A stretch of DNA of 64,000 bases from Chloroflexota bacterium (GCA_019873735.1 JAIOAQ010000007.1:27378-91377), one strand, 5' to 3'. Numbered from the stretch's first letter, positions 26,848 to 35,789 are shown. Notes: generated by a model not told the origin, from the sequence alone. Numbers and translations: made by a program.

Positions 26848-27960
26848 ATGAGCACAATTGGTAATGTACTCGACCGTTTGACAAAAACTGGGGAGTTGTA
26901 CACCAGGGAGGCAGACGGGGCAGTACGTTGCTTTGCCTGCGCCCATCGTTGCCTGATTCGCCCCGGACGGCGCGGTATTTGTCAGGTGCGCTTCAATCAG
27001 GCCGGAGAGTTGCGCGTGCCGTGGGGGTATGTGGCTGCACTGCAGGCCGACCCGATTGAGAAAAAGCCGTTTGCTCATTTCTTGCCCGGTGCCACAGCCC
27101 TGACCTTTGGAATGCTGGGCTGCGACTTCCATTGCAGTTTCTGTCAGAACTGGTTCTCCTCTCAGGCCATGCGTGACCCGGCTTCGGACGAGGCTGTGGG
27201 CCTTGTGCGGCGTATCCAGCCGGAGCAAATGGTGGATGTGGCCCGGCAAGTGGGCGCGCAGGTAGTGGTCTCCTCTTACAACGAGCCGCTGATTACCAGC
27301 GAATGGGCTGTGGCAATTTTCCAACAGGCCAAAGCGGCTGCCTTGAAGTGCGCCTATGTTTCTAACGGCAATGCTACTCCTGAAGTGTTGGCCTATCTGC
27401 GCCCTTATCTGGATGCCTATAAGGTGGACTTGAAGTCCATGCAAGACAGTAACTACAGGCGTTTGGGCGGTGTTTTAAAAAATGTATTGGATACCATCCA
27501 AAAGGCTTACGAACTGGGGCTGTGGCTGGAAGTGGTGACGCTGGTTATTCCCGGTTTCAACGATTCAAATGCCGAACTTTGGGAGGCGGCGCGTTTTCTG
27601 GCAGGTATCTCCCCTGATATTCCCTGGCATGTGACGGCTTTCCACAGCGACTACAAAATGCTGGACCGCGACCATACAGATGCGCGCATGCTCCAGCGCG
27701 CAGCAGATATTGGCCGCGAGGCGGGTTTGCACTTTGTCTATGCCGGGAATCTGCCGGGCCGCGTGGGCGAATATGAGGATACGTTTTGTCCATCATGCAA
27801 CCGCCCGGTCGTGCGGCGCAGAGGCTATACCCTCTCTGCGTACCACATTACAGGGGATGGACGCTGCGAATTTTGTGGCGTGAAAGTTGCCGGTTTATGG
27901 CCGGAGAATCCGACTCAGGTGAATTTAAACCAATTTGGCTTTCCAAGGCCTCTCTGGTAA
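26848..27960 (+). CDS. amrS: AmmeMemoRadiSam-system radical SAM enzyme AmrS
   Basis: 370 residues. The N-terminal Cys pair region RCFACAHRCLI and RRGICQVRFN precede DPIEKKPFAHFLPG, a family signature. The radical-SAM cluster motif is GCDFHCSFCQNW near residue 91. A C-terminal zinc-ribbon-like region contains two CxxC pairs, CPSCNRP and CEFCGVK. The usual partners of the AmmeMemoRadiSam system (an AMMECR1-like and a Memo-like protein) are not in the window. The reaction is not established, to my knowledge. The start is predicted leaderless. Confidence 0.88.
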   Translation: MSTIGNVLDRLTKTGELYTREADGAVRCFACAHRCLIRPGRRGICQVRFNQAGELRVPWGYVAALQADPIEKKPFAHFLPGATALTFGMLGCDFHCSFCQNWFSSQAMRDPASDEAVGLVRRIQPEQMVDVARQVGAQVVVSSYNEPLITSEWAVAIFQQAKAAALKCAYVSNGNATPEVLAYLRPYLDAYKVDLKSMQDSNYRRLGGVLKNVLDTIQKAYELGLWLEVVTLVIPGFNDSNAELWEAARFLAGISPDIPWHVTAFHSDYKMLDRDHTDARMLQRAADIGREAGLHFVYAGNLPGRVGEYEDTFCPSCNRPVVRRRGYTLSAYHITGDGRCEFCGVKVAGLWPENPTQVNLNQFGFPRPLW

Positions 27961-27970
27961 AATTTTGCTG

Positions 27971-28093
27971 TATAATCAGGCAACGCTAATTTTGAGTCAT
28001 CAGGAAAGGAGGCTGACGCTCAAAATCATCCCTTTATTTTTCCCCCTGTACGCTAAATCTTTCAATTCAAAAATTTCTCTAGGAGGAGAAACC
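27971..28093 (+). promoter_or_regulatory. Promoter -10 and structured leader of the peptide-type ABC operon
   Basis: TATAAT at 27971-27976 is followed by a leader of about 110 bases. The leader holds a stem TTTTGAGTCATCAG / CTGACGCTCAAAA (27990-28025) whose loop includes AAAGGAGG. The Shine-Dalgarno AGGAGGAGA at 28081 sits 4-5 bases before the GTG start. No clear -35 is seen. Confidence 0.5.
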
Positions 28094-29782
28094 GTGAAAC
28101 GTAACCTGTTCATCGTTTTTTCGTTGGTCTTGTTGGCCAGCATGGTGCTTTCTGCCTGCGGCCCCAAGGCAACCGAAGAACCTGCTGCCCCGGCAGAGCC
28201 CGCTGCTACCGAGGCCCCTGCGGCCCCGGCCTATGAAGGCCTGGTGGTGGAAGCCCCCAACTGCGACTACGGCGGCGAGTTCCTCAAGATGGAAGCCGTG
28301 GACGAGTACACCGTGAAGTTCACGCTCTGCTACCCGGACCCGGCCTTCCCCTCGAAGGCAGCCTTTACGCCGTTTGCCGTTCAGCCGAGGGAGTATCTGG
28401 AATCCACCGGCGGGGCTCCGCTTGAAAAGCCGATTGGCACCGGCCCGTACAAGGTTGAGGCCTGGGAACGCGGCAACCAACTGGTCTTCACCCGCAATGA
28501 AGACTATTGGGGCGAAAAGGCTAAGACGCCGACTTTGGTCTTCCGCTGGAGCAGCGAATCGGCCCAGCGTCTGCTGGAACTCCAGTCTGGCACCGTGGAC
28601 GGCATTGACAACCCCGGTCCCGATGACTTTGCTACCATCAAGAACGACCCGAATCTGCAGTTGCTCAACCGCGAGGCGCTCAACATCTTCTATATTGGCA
28701 TGAACAACACCTATCCGCCCTTTGACAATGTCAAAGTGCGGCAGGCGATTGCCATGAGCATTGACCGCCAGCGCATTGTGGATAACTTCTATCCAGAAGG
28801 CTCTGTGGTGGCCTCGCACTTCACCCCCTGCGCCATCCCCAACGGCTGCGTGGGCGAAGAGTGGTATGCGTTTGACCCGGTTAAGGGCAAGGAGTTGCTG
28901 GCTGAGGCCGGTTACCCGAATGGCTTCGAGACTGAAATTGCCTATCGCGATGTGGTGCGCGGTTACCTGCCGCAGCCGGGCGTGGTGGCTCAGGACATTC
29001 AGGCTCAGTTGAAGGCCAACCTGAACATTGATGCCAAGATCGTGGTCATGGAATCGGGCGCCTTCCTGGATGCGGCCGACTCCGGTCAACTGTCCGGTTT
29101 GCACCTGCTGGGTTGGGGCGCCGACTATCCGGACCAGACCAACTTCCTGGATTATCACTTCGGCGCGACCTCGTCCAAGCAATTTGGTGAGAAGCACCCT
29201 GAGATTACCGAACCGCTGAAGAAAGCGGCCTCGCTGGTGGGCGATGATGTCCGCAAGCCGTACTACGAAGCGGCCAACAACGCTATTCGCGAACTGGTTC
29301 CCATGATTCCGGTTGCGCATGGCGGTTCGGCTGTGGCCTTTAAGGCGGCTGCTACGGGCGCACACGCCAGCCCGCTGGGCAACGAATACTTCGCCGTGGT
29401 CGAAATCCCCGGCCAGGACACGCTGGTCTGGATGCAGAATGCCGAGCCGATTTCGCTCTACTGCGCGGATGAGACGGACGGCGAGTCCCTGCGCGCCTGC
29501 GAACAGGTCACCGAATCCTTGCTGTCGTTTGAAATTGGCGGCACGGCGGTCAACCCCGGTCTGGCCGAGTCCTACGAGGCCAACGAAGATTTGACCGAGT
29601 GGACGTTCCACCTGCGCAAGGGCATCAAGTTCCATGACGGCTCAACGCTGGATGCCAACGACGTGATCGTCTCCTGGGCGTTGCAATGGGATTATGCTCA
29701 CCCGCTGCACAAGGGGAACACAGGCGCGTTCACCTATTTCAACAGCCTGTTTGGCAACTTCCTGAATGCTCCGCCCCAGTAA
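28094..29782 (+). CDS. Family-5 ABC substrate-binding lipoprotein with circularly permuted domain order
   Basis: 562 residues from GTG 28094. Lipobox LSAC is followed by an Ala/Pro/Glu linker to about residue 48. The mature domain begins with what is normally the middle of a DppA/OppA-type protein (VDEYTVKFTL, IGTGPYKVEAWERGNQL, EDYWG) and runs through DVRVRQAI-like VKVRQAIAMSIDR and LLAEAGYPNGF. The segment that normally lies at the N-terminus (ERLLSF-like ESLLSFEIGG, PGLAESYEANEDLTEWTFHLRKG, KFHDGSTLDANDVIVSW) is at the C-terminus. The fold should still close. It probably binds peptides or another oligomeric solute and feeds the two downstream permeases. Codon use suggests high expression. 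Confidence 0.88.
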   Translation: MKRNLFIVFSLVLLASMVLSACGPKATEEPAAPAEPAATEAPAAPAYEGLVVEAPNCDYGGEFLKMEAVDEYTVKFTLCYPDPAFPSKAAFTPFAVQPREYLESTGGAPLEKPIGTGPYKVEAWERGNQLVFTRNEDYWGEKAKTPTLVFRWSSESAQRLLELQSGTVDGIDNPGPDDFATIKNDPNLQLLNREALNIFYIGMNNTYPPFDNVKVRQAIAMSIDRQRIVDNFYPEGSVVASHFTPCAIPNGCVGEEWYAFDPVKGKELLAEAGYPNGFETEIAYRDVVRGYLPQPGVVAQDIQAQLKANLNIDAKIVVMESGAFLDAADSGQLSGLHLLGWGADYPDQTNFLDYHFGATSSKQFGEKHPEITEPLKKAASLVGDDVRKPYYEAANNAIRELVPMIPVAHGGSAVAFKAAATGAHASPLGNEYFAVVEIPGQDTLVWMQNAEPISLYCADETDGESLRACEQVTESLLSFEIGGTAVNPGLAESYEANEDLTEWTFHLRKGIKFHDGSTLDANDVIVSWALQWDYAHPLHKGNTGAFTYFNSLFGNFLNAPPQ

Positions 29783-29803
29783 AGTTCACAAATAACGGAC
29801 ATA

Positions 29804-29839
29804 CCTCCCCCGGCAGGGTTTTCCTCCTGCCGGGGGAAA
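29804..29839 (+). other. Intercistronic hairpin between binding-protein and permease genes
   Basis: TCCCCCGGCAGG and CCTGCCGGGGGA form a perfect 12-bp stem around an 8-base loop, with no T tract after it. Such hairpins after binding-protein genes commonly stabilise the upstream mRNA and let it exceed the permease message; that role is inferred here. Confidence 0.65.
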
Positions 29840-29855
29840 CGCAACATATAGCACA

Positions 29856-30935
29856 ATGACCACATACATCCTCCGACGCATTTTTTCCAGTTTGCCTGTT
29901 TTATTTGGCATCTTATTTGCCACCTTTGCGCTGGCGCGTTTGATTCCCGGCGATCCCTGCCGGGCCATCTTGGGTGAAAAAGCGACTCATCAGGCCTGTG
30001 AAATCTTCATTCATGAACACGGCCTGGATAAGCCCATCCTGCATCAATTTGTCATTTATGTTGGCGAAGTTGCGCGCGGTGATTTTGGCGTCTCTTTCCG
30101 CTTTTCTAAGCCAGTTGCGGAGTTGATCATCGAACGCCTCCCGACCACGATTGAATTGGGCCTGAGCGCGCTTTTCCTTTCGGTCATCGTGGGCATTCCG
30201 CTTGGCGTGATCTCGGCCATACGCCATAACTCATGGATTGATGTGCTGACGATGGTCTGGGCGAACATTGGCGTTTCTATGCCGGTCTTCTGGTTGGGTT
30301 TGATGCTGGCTTACGTCTTTGCCTTGCTGCTGAAAGATACCCCCTTCTGGTTGCCGCCCTCAGGCCGTCTGACAGCCGGGATTGTAGCCGTGCCGTTTAC
30401 CACCGTCTGGGGTGTTCAGGTGCCGGAGACAGGGTTTGGGCGGAACCTTGTAGACTTTATTACCCGCATGAATGTCCTGAACGCTATTCTCTCTGCCAAT
30501 TGGAAGTTGCTCGGCGACGCCATCAAACATCTCATCCTGCCATCGCTGGCGCTCAGTACCATCCCGATGGCCATCATTGCCCGCATGGCACGTTCCAGCA
30601 TGCTGGAGGTATTGGGACAGGATTATGTTCGCACGGCGCGCGCCAAGGGCTTGCCCTACTTCAAAGTGGTCACCAAACACGCTTTCCGTAATGCCCTTTT
30701 GCCGCTGGTAACCGTCATTGGCTTATCGCTGGGCGGTTTGATGGGCGGGGCGGTTCTGACCGAGACGATCTTTGGTCTCTCCGGCATTGGGCGCATGATG
30801 TATGATTCGATCACGGCCCGAGATTATGGCATTGTTCAGGCCTTCACAGTGGTCATTGCTATTGTCTTTGTCTTCCTGAACTTGATCGTTGACATTTCAT
30901 ACGCCTATCTTGACCCCCGCATCCGGTTGGAGTAG
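29856..30935 (+). CDS. Peptide/nickel-type ABC transporter permease, DppB-like
   Basis: 359 residues, six membrane helices. The start TYILRRIFSSLPVLFGI is typical of DppB/OppB, and the EAA loop appears as YVRTARAKGLPYFKVVTKHAFRNALLP. A large external loop lies near 55-95. It pairs with the downstream DppC-like subunit and takes solute from the permuted binding lipoprotein. No Shine-Dalgarno is evident before the ATG. The ATPase subunits (DppD/F) are not in the window and must be encoded elsewhere. Confidence 0.93.
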   Translation: MTTYILRRIFSSLPVLFGILFATFALARLIPGDPCRAILGEKATHQACEIFIHEHGLDKPILHQFVIYVGEVARGDFGVSFRFSKPVAELIIERLPTTIELGLSALFLSVIVGIPLGVISAIRHNSWIDVLTMVWANIGVSMPVFWLGLMLAYVFALLLKDTPFWLPPSGRLTAGIVAVPFTTVWGVQVPETGFGRNLVDFITRMNVLNAILSANWKLLGDAIKHLILPSLALSTIPMAIIARMARSSMLEVLGQDYVRTARAKGLPYFKVVTKHAFRNALLPLVTVIGLSLGGLMGGAVLTETIFGLSGIGRMMYDSITARDYGIVQAFTVVIAIVFVFLNLIVDISYAYLDPRIRLE

Positions 30936-30942
30936 AAGCCGC

Positions 30943-31896
30943 ATGGACAAGACTACCTCGAATCAAGTTGCCAAATTAGATGCTGAAGGGCTTTCCTTAA
31001 AATCTGTCAGTTTGTGGCAGACAACCTGGCGGCGTTTCTTCCGTCGGAAATCGGCGCTGGTTGGGCTGGTCATGCTTGGAATCCTGGTCTTTGTTGCCCT
31101 GACGGCTGAAATCATCGCCCCCTATGACCCCTTGGAGGTATTGATTGGCAAAGAACCGGTCAAGATGCGCCAGGCACCGTGCATCCATCTTTTGGGTTGC
31201 CCGGCCGATCAACCTCAGCACATTATGGGGGTGGATGGCAATGTGCGCGACCAGTTCAGCCGCCTGCTCTATGGTGCCCGCCTGAGCCTGATGATCGGTT
31301 TCTCCACCGTCACATTTGCCATTGTGATTGGTACCGTTCTGGGCGCGGTTGCCGGCTACTTTGGCGGCTGGGTGGACAATGTCATCATGCGTGTGATGGA
31401 TGTGCTTTTGGCTTTCCCTGAACTACTGTTAGCCATTGCTATTGTCTCGGTCCTTGGGCCGGGGTTAATCAATGCTTTGCTGGCAATTGGTATTGTCTCC
31501 ATACCGGCCTATGCGCGTGTTGTCCGCGCCAGTGTCCTCTCGGTGCGGGAGATGGATTACGTCTCGGCGACCCGCGCCTTAGGAGGCGACAACTTTCGCA
31601 TTCTCTTCAACCGCATTTTGCCCAATGCACTGACGCCGCTGATTGTGCGCGGCACACTGGGTATTGCCGGCGCCATTATTGACGCGGCCGCCCTGTCATT
31701 CCTTGGCTTGGGCGCCCAGCCGCCGACGCCGGAATGGGGCTCTATGCTTGGCGCCGAACGCAATCAGGTCTTTACTGCGCCGCACCTGGTTTTCTACCCT
31801 GGCTTTGCCATTATGTTCACCGTTCTGTCTTTCAACTTGCTGGGTGATGGTCTGCGCGATGCGCTTGATCCGCGCCTGGCCCATGTCAGCAAATAG
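30943..31896 (+). CDS. Peptide/nickel-type ABC transporter permease, DppC-like
   Basis: 317 residues from ATG 30943. An N-terminal cytoplasmic segment ends in WRRFFRRKSALVGLVML, the usual DppC/OppC entry to helix 1; GVDGNVRDQFSRLLYGARLSL and the EAA loop YVSATRALGGDNFRILFNRILPN are also family-typical. It starts 7 bases after DppB and is the last gene of the unit, before a strong terminator. Confidence 0.93.
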   Translation: MDKTTSNQVAKLDAEGLSLKSVSLWQTTWRRFFRRKSALVGLVMLGILVFVALTAEIIAPYDPLEVLIGKEPVKMRQAPCIHLLGCPADQPQHIMGVDGNVRDQFSRLLYGARLSLMIGFSTVTFAIVIGTVLGAVAGYFGGWVDNVIMRVMDVLLAFPELLLAIAIVSVLGPGLINALLAIGIVSIPAYARVVRASVLSVREMDYVSATRALGGDNFRILFNRILPNALTPLIVRGTLGIAGAIIDAAALSFLGLGAQPPTPEWGSMLGAERNQVFTAPHLVFYPGFAIMFTVLSFNLLGDGLRDALDPRLAHVSK

Positions 31897-31910
31897 GACG
31901 CGCTTATCGA

Positions 31911-31957
31911 AAATCACAGGCCTCTGTAAGAAGACACAGAGGCCTGTGATTATTATT
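31911..31957 (+). terminator. Intrinsic terminator of the peptide-type ABC operon
   Basis: A long perfect stem AATCACAGGCCTCTGT / ACAGAGGCCTGTGATT around a short loop is followed by ATTATT. The T tract is poor but the stem is very stable and lies 15 bases after the stop codon. Confidence 0.75.
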
Positions 31958-32063
31958 CCAGGGATGCTTATGCTTGATTGATTCATGGCGCGATCTCCAG
32001 CCGCAACCGAATCATCTCAACGCAACGCCGCGCAGTTTCAAAGGCACAAGGAGCAACTTTAAG

Positions 32064-32160
32064 AGACACAGGATAGGCGATTGAGGTGCGCCAAAAATCC
32101 TGTTTATCCTGTACATCCTGTTTCATAGCTCTACGTTTGCCGCGTTCAATATTTGGCACG
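32064..32160. repeat. Dispersed ACAGGAT-type repeat, second copy
   Basis: It shares ATCCTGTTTATCCTGTACAT and flanking GATTGAGGTGCGC and GCCGCGTTC with the copy at 54591. The repeat is built from 9-10 base units ending in CCTGT, its complement ACAGGAT. Confidence 0.7.
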
Positions 32161-32198
32161 TACCAATGTATTTCCTTGCGCTTCCATGACAATCCCCA

Positions 32199-32204
32199 TA
32201 TAAT
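32199..32204 (+). promoter_or_regulatory. TATAAT box 6 bases before the DUF2085 gene start
   Basis: A perfect TATAAT ends 6 bases before the ATG, with no Shine-Dalgarno, so the gene should be transcribed from or next to its start codon (leaderless). Confidence 0.55.
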
Positions 32205-32210
32205 ACCTCA

Positions 32211-33056
32211 ATGCAACACTCCCCCTCGAAGAATCGCGTTAACCGTTTGACCAAATGGCTGATTCCTCCGGCTGCTATTTTGGTCATCCTTGCCTGGCTG
32301 ATAATTGCCCCGCCTGGGCTGCTTGGTAAAGCCGACGCAATTGGCTATGCCGTCTGCCACCGCATTGACGCCCGTTCCTTTCACATTGGCGAACGGCAAT
32401 TGCCTTTGTGCGTGCGCTGTTCGGGGACATTCACGGCTGCGGCAGTAGGCATTATCTTCCAGACGGTTCTTGCCAGACGCCGCGCCGGTTTCCCGGCCCG
32501 TAAGGTGATTGTTGTCCTGGGCATCTTTGCCCTTGCTTTTGTTCTCGATGGTACCAACTCGTATTTCACCCTGGTCAAGGAAGTCATGCCGGGCCGATTG
32601 GCACAAATTCCCACCCTCTACGTACCTCAGCACTGGCTAAGGCTGCTAACCGGCAGCGGCATGGGACTGGGGATGGCGGCGGCGATTTTTCCGGTTTTCA
32701 ATCAGACCGTCTGGAAAGAGCCTGACCCGCGCCCGGCGCTGGCCGGTTGGCGCCAACTGGGGGCGTTGGTTGGCATCATGTTTCTCTTAGACCTGGCTAT
32801 CTTGAGTGAGCAGCCGTTCATTCTGTACCCAATTGCGTTTATCAGCACGGCAGGCGTGATCATGTTGTTGACCATGGTCTTCAGCATGTTATGGGTCATG
32901 ATGATGCGGCAAGAAAATGCCTGCGAGAACCTGCGCTGTGCCTGGCTGCCACTGTTAGCCGGCTTGACCATTGCTTTGTTGATGATTCTAGGCATTGACC
33001 TGGCGCGCCTATCTCTGACCGGCACGTGGGGCGCCTTTCCGTTAAGGACACTCTGA
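32211..33056 (+). CDS. DUF2085-type polytopic membrane protein
   Basis: 281 residues, about seven membrane helices. The first half has the DUF2085 signature: YAVCHRIDARSFHIGERQLPLCVRCSGT, with paired Cys-His and Cys-x-x-Cys elements that may bind a metal. A second half of four or more helices follows. Function of the family is not known. It precedes a DUF4126 gene by 56 bases. Confidence 0.75.
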   Translation: MQHSPSKNRVNRLTKWLIPPAAILVILAWLIIAPPGLLGKADAIGYAVCHRIDARSFHIGERQLPLCVRCSGTFTAAAVGIIFQTVLARRRAGFPARKVIVVLGIFALAFVLDGTNSYFTLVKEVMPGRLAQIPTLYVPQHWLRLLTGSGMGLGMAAAIFPVFNQTVWKEPDPRPALAGWRQLGALVGIMFLLDLAILSEQPFILYPIAFISTAGVIMLLTMVFSMLWVMMMRQENACENLRCAWLPLLAGLTIALLMILGIDLARLSLTGTWGAFPLRTL

Positions 33057-33112
33057 CGAGTCTTTGCAACCTGCCGCCATATCTTGCGTAAGTTTGAGGA
33101 GATGTTAGGAAT

Positions 33113-33679
33113 ATGGAAGTTTTAGGTATCTTCACCGCCTTTGGGCTTTCGGCCAGCGCCGGACTGAACGCTTACATCCCCTTGTTGGTAGTGGGCGTTG
33201 TTGCTCATTATACCGACTGGATCAAACTTTCTTCTCCCTGGGATTTGCTTGCTAACCCGTGGATTCTGATCCTGCTTGGCGTTTTGCTCATCATTGAAAT
33301 GCTGGCCGATAAGGTCCCGGCAGTTAATCATATCAATGACATCATCCAGACTGTGGTCCGGCCGGCTGCAGGCGCAATTGCCTTTGCAGCCAGCGCGAAT
33401 GTCATTACCGATATTCACCCGGTGCTTGCTATGGCTATTGGCTTGCTGGTGGCCGGAAGCGTCCATACGGCTAAAGCCGCGGTTGTCCGTCCGGTAGTGA
33501 CGGCCACCACCGGCGGCGCGGGAAACGTACCGGTCAGCATAGCCGAGGATGTCACCTCCACCGTCGTCTCGTTCCTGTCCATTGTTGTCCCTGTTCTGGT
33601 TGCTATCGTGCTGTGTGTCCTCGCCGCCTGGATCATTTTACGTCTGTGGCAGCGAGCCAATGCAAACAAAAAAGTGTAA
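33113..33679 (+). CDS. DUF4126-family membrane protein
   Basis: 188 residues, five or so membrane helices. It begins FTAFGLSASAGLNAYIPLLVVG, which is characteristic of DUF4126, and contains ADKVPAVNHINDIIQTVVRPAAGA and a TATTGGAGNVP loop. No function is established. It is 22 bases upstream of the next small membrane protein gene; the three genes to 34211 read as one operon. Confidence 0.75.
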   Translation: MEVLGIFTAFGLSASAGLNAYIPLLVVGVVAHYTDWIKLSSPWDLLANPWILILLGVLLIIEMLADKVPAVNHINDIIQTVVRPAAGAIAFAASANVITDIHPVLAMAIGLLVAGSVHTAKAAVVRPVVTATTGGAGNVPVSIAEDVTSTVVSFLSIVVPVLVAIVLCVLAAWIILRLWQRANANKKV

Positions 33680-33701
33680 AATATTTCCTAAGGAGAAACC
33701 G

Positions 33702-34016
33702 ATGTCAAATTATCCCCCTCCATATCCGCCTGCCTCCCAAAACAGCACGACGGCCATCATCAGCCTGGTGTCCGGCATCCTTGGCTGGACCTTTGTGCCG
33801 GGGCTTGGCGCCATTGTTGCTATCATCACCGGCCACATGGCAAAGAGCGAAATTAAGAAAAGCATGGGCGCGCTCGGCGGTGACGGCATGGCCACCGCCG
33901 GCCTGATTTTGGGTTACAGCAATCTTGCCCTCGGCCTTTGTATCGTTTGCGTCGCCGTTATCCTGCCCCTGATGGGGATAGGGTTGACCATCCCATTCCT
34001 GACGAGCGGTTACTAG
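33702..34016 (+). CDS. DUF4190-like small membrane protein
   Basis: 104 residues. A Pro/Tyr-rich start (NYPPPYPPASQ) is followed by two membrane helices around the GHMAKSEIKKSMGALGGDGMATAGLILGY motif, the core of DUF4190. AAGGAG lies 7 bases before the ATG. Such proteins are often near cell-envelope genes; role unknown. Confidence 0.75.
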   Translation: MSNYPPPYPPASQNSTTAIISLVSGILGWTFVPGLGAIVAIITGHMAKSEIKKSMGALGGDGMATAGLILGYSNLALGLCIVCVAVILPLMGIGLTIPFLTSGY

Positions 34017-34025
34017 GAGAAGAGC

Positions 34026-34211
34026 ATGAATCAAAACTTCGCAGTGCCCGTTGACCCCATTGGACCGGAAGCGCCGAAGAAAAAGACCAACACCGTCTTG
34101 ATTGTGGTGGTTGTTCTGGTTGTGCTGTGTTGCTGTTGCCTGGGTGTTTTGGGACTGGCCTGGGCTTTTGGCGACCAGGTCGTCCAGACGCTTAGCGCTG
34201 CCGGCTACTAA
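34026..34211 (+). CDS. Small single-span membrane protein with a CCCC cluster
   Basis: 61 residues: a Pro/Lys-rich N-terminus, one hydrophobic helix at about 24-47 and four consecutive cysteines (LCCCCLG) in the helix. It starts 9 bases after the DUF4190 gene with AGGAGA upstream. The cysteines could be acylated or bind metal, but nothing proves it. Confidence 0.6.
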   Translation: MNQNFAVPVDPIGPEAPKKKTNTVLIVVVVLVVLCCCCLGVLGLAWAFGDQVVQTLSAAGY

Positions 34212-34265
34212 TCCCAGCCCCGAGTCAGCAGGCCGCAGTCAAAAAGGACTTATACAAAAGTCATA

Positions 34266-34289
34266 CCCCCGCCGGTTGCGCGGCGGGGG
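34266..34289. terminator. Bidirectional terminator-like hairpin between convergent genes
   Basis: CCCCCGCCG / CGGCGGGGG makes a perfect 9-bp stem around GTTGCG. The T tracts on both sides are weak, but the position between convergent operons fits termination. Confidence 0.55.
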
Positions 34290-34308
34290 AACCAGAAACG
34301 GAATCACT

Positions 34309-34782
34309 TCATGCAGGCGGCCTGTTTGTTTTTGCAAACGCCGCCTGCAACTCGGCCAGGGCAGCGCGCGCCTGAGTTTGAGCCGCGGCATCCAGATTCA
34401 GGGCGGTGAATTCATCTTCATCCAGCACGGCCTGCTGTCCGTCTGGAGTGACCCAAAGATCAAGCGCCAGATCCACATACGAAATGACCCCCTCGCCTTC
34501 TATCACCGCTGGACGGCAGATGTTGCAGTACCAGCCTTTTAGCCGGCGGTCATCGCGGTCGTAGATTTCAAACACGTTATACCAACGCGTCATGTAATAT
34601 CTCTCTACAAAGCGGTCGCCGCGCTTGAGCAGCGTACCCTGAAAGGGCATATCGCTGCGGTCGAAATACGCTTCCAGAATCAGCAAACTTCCATCGTAGG
34701 ATAACTGCCTGCCGGTGTAACGCCAGGTTTCAGCGCCTTTAAGGTCGCGTTTGATGACCGTAATCTGCTTCACGCCAGGCAT
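34309..34782 (-). CDS. DUF402-family protein, last gene of the thiamine operon
   Basis: 157 residues, a single DUF402 domain: [31 protein letters not shown] and LDEDEF carry the clustered acidic residues typical of the family. Characterised relatives hydrolyse nucleoside tri- or diphosphates, or act in RNA binding (FAU-1). It overlaps the 3' end of the ABC ATPase gene by 13 bases, so it belongs to the TPP-riboswitch operon. An activity on a thiamine- or nucleotide-phosphate is a reasonable but unproven inference. Confidence 0.75.
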   Translation of the reverse strand: MPGVKQITVIKRDLKGAETWRYTGRQLSYDGSLLILEAYFDRSDMPFQGTLLKRGDRFVERYYMTRWYNVFEIYDRDDRRLKGWYCNICRPAVIEGEGVISYVDLALDLWVTPDGQQAVLDEDEFTALNLDAAAQTQARAALAELQAAFAKTNRPPA

Positions 34783-35789
34783 TGTACTCCCGATGGCGGC
34801 AAGTGCAGATAGATTTCCTGCCCTATTTGTGGCGCCTTTTCCAGATAGAAAAAAGAACCGTCTTCCAGATTGACCTTATAGCCATTTTGTTGGAAAAGGA
34901 CATCTGTAACCACCCCGCGTAGATTCCCGCTCGGTTCCAACCTGACCCCGCGCCGGCTGACCATTAAATTGACTCTATCTCCTTCCCGATGCGTATGCCC
35001 GCATGTCACCTCGACATTTCCCAACACCGTTTGCATTTCCCAGCCTTTGGCTTTTTTGCGGACCACTTTGGCATCCAGGATATTCCCTGCTCCCAGAAAG
35101 CGCGCCGCCCAGACGGATACCGGGCGAGCATAGACTTCGGCCGGCGTACCTTCCTGTTCAATTTGCCCGGCATGCAGCAAGAGAACGCGGTCGGCAATCG
35201 CGAAGGCCTCCTCCTGGTCGTGGGTGACATAAATCGCCGGAATATGGCGGGTGTGCAGAATGCGGCGCAGTTCTTCCAGCAGATTGTCCTTCAGGGTTCG
35301 GTCCAGAGCGCCGAGCGGTTCGTCAAACATTAACAAGCGCGGCTGCGGAGCCAGCGCGCGCGCCAGTGCCACGCGTTGCTGCTCTCCCCCCGAGAGTTCG
35401 CTCACGCGGCGCGGCCCAAAGCCAACCAGGTTAACGGTTGCCAGCAATTCCTCCACGCGGGAGCGGATTTCGGCGCGGGGCAACTTTTGCATCCGCAGGC
35501 CAAAGGCAATGTTTTCTGCCACAGTGTAATGGGGGAAGAGCGCATAATCCTGAAAGACCAGGCCAAAATTGCGTGCATGGGTTGGCACGAAAGAAATATC
35601 GGCGCCGTCCCATAGCACCTGTCCGCTTTCTGCTTCTTCAAGGCCGGCAATGATCCGTAACAGGGTGGACTTGCCGCTGCCGGAGGCGCCCAGCAGGCAA
35701 ACGGTCTCACCTGCCTGGACGGCAAAAGAGATGCCGTTGAGCAGAACCTGACCTTCATAGGACTTGTGGATATCGCGAACTTCCAACAT
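34770..35789 (-). CDS. ABC transporter ATP-binding protein for thiamine uptake (ThiQ/PotA-like)
   Basis: 339 residues. Walker A is GASGSGKST, the signature is [15 protein letters not shown], Walker B is [12 protein letters not shown] and the H-loop is in [11 protein letters not shown]-terminal TOBE-like region (about 240-335) is longer than in short ThiQ. The operon context, with a TbpA-like binding protein and thiN under a TPP riboswitch, assigns the substrate as thiamine or a precursor. Confidence 0.88.
   Translation of the reverse strand: MLEVRDIHKSYEGQVLLNGISFAVQAGETVCLLGASGSGKSTLLRIIAGLEEAESGQVLWDGADISFVPTHARNFGLVFQDYALFPHYTVAENIAFGLRMQKLPRAEIRSRVEELLATVNLVGFGPRRVSELSGGEQQRVALARALAPQPRLLMFDEPLGALDRTLKDNLLEELRRILHTRHIPAIYVTHDQEEAFAIADRVLLLHAGQIEQEGTPAEVYARPVSVWAARFLGAGNILDAKVVRKKAKGWEMQTVLGNVEVTCGHTHREGDRVNLMVSRRGVRLEPSGNLRGVVTDVLFQQNGYKVNLEDGSFFYLEKAPQIGQEIYLHLPPSGVQCLA

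Larger units (their letters stand above)
31897..32210. other. 314-bp gene-free stretch: terminator, dispersed repeat, leaderless promoter
   Basis: It contains the terminator just listed, a copy of the ACAGGAT-type repeat at about 32064-32160 and a -10 box next to the following gene. No coding potential was seen. Confidence 0.6.

Noticed and set aside
28079..29635. A 518-codon minus-strand frame opposite the binding-protein gene
   Set aside because: Codon-bias shadow of a highly biased gene; no motif, no ribosome site.
28094..29782. Assembly chimera or truncation to explain the odd domain order of the binding protein
   Set aside because: A single intact frame has signal, linker, complete lobes and downstream permeases at normal spacing; permutation explains it better.
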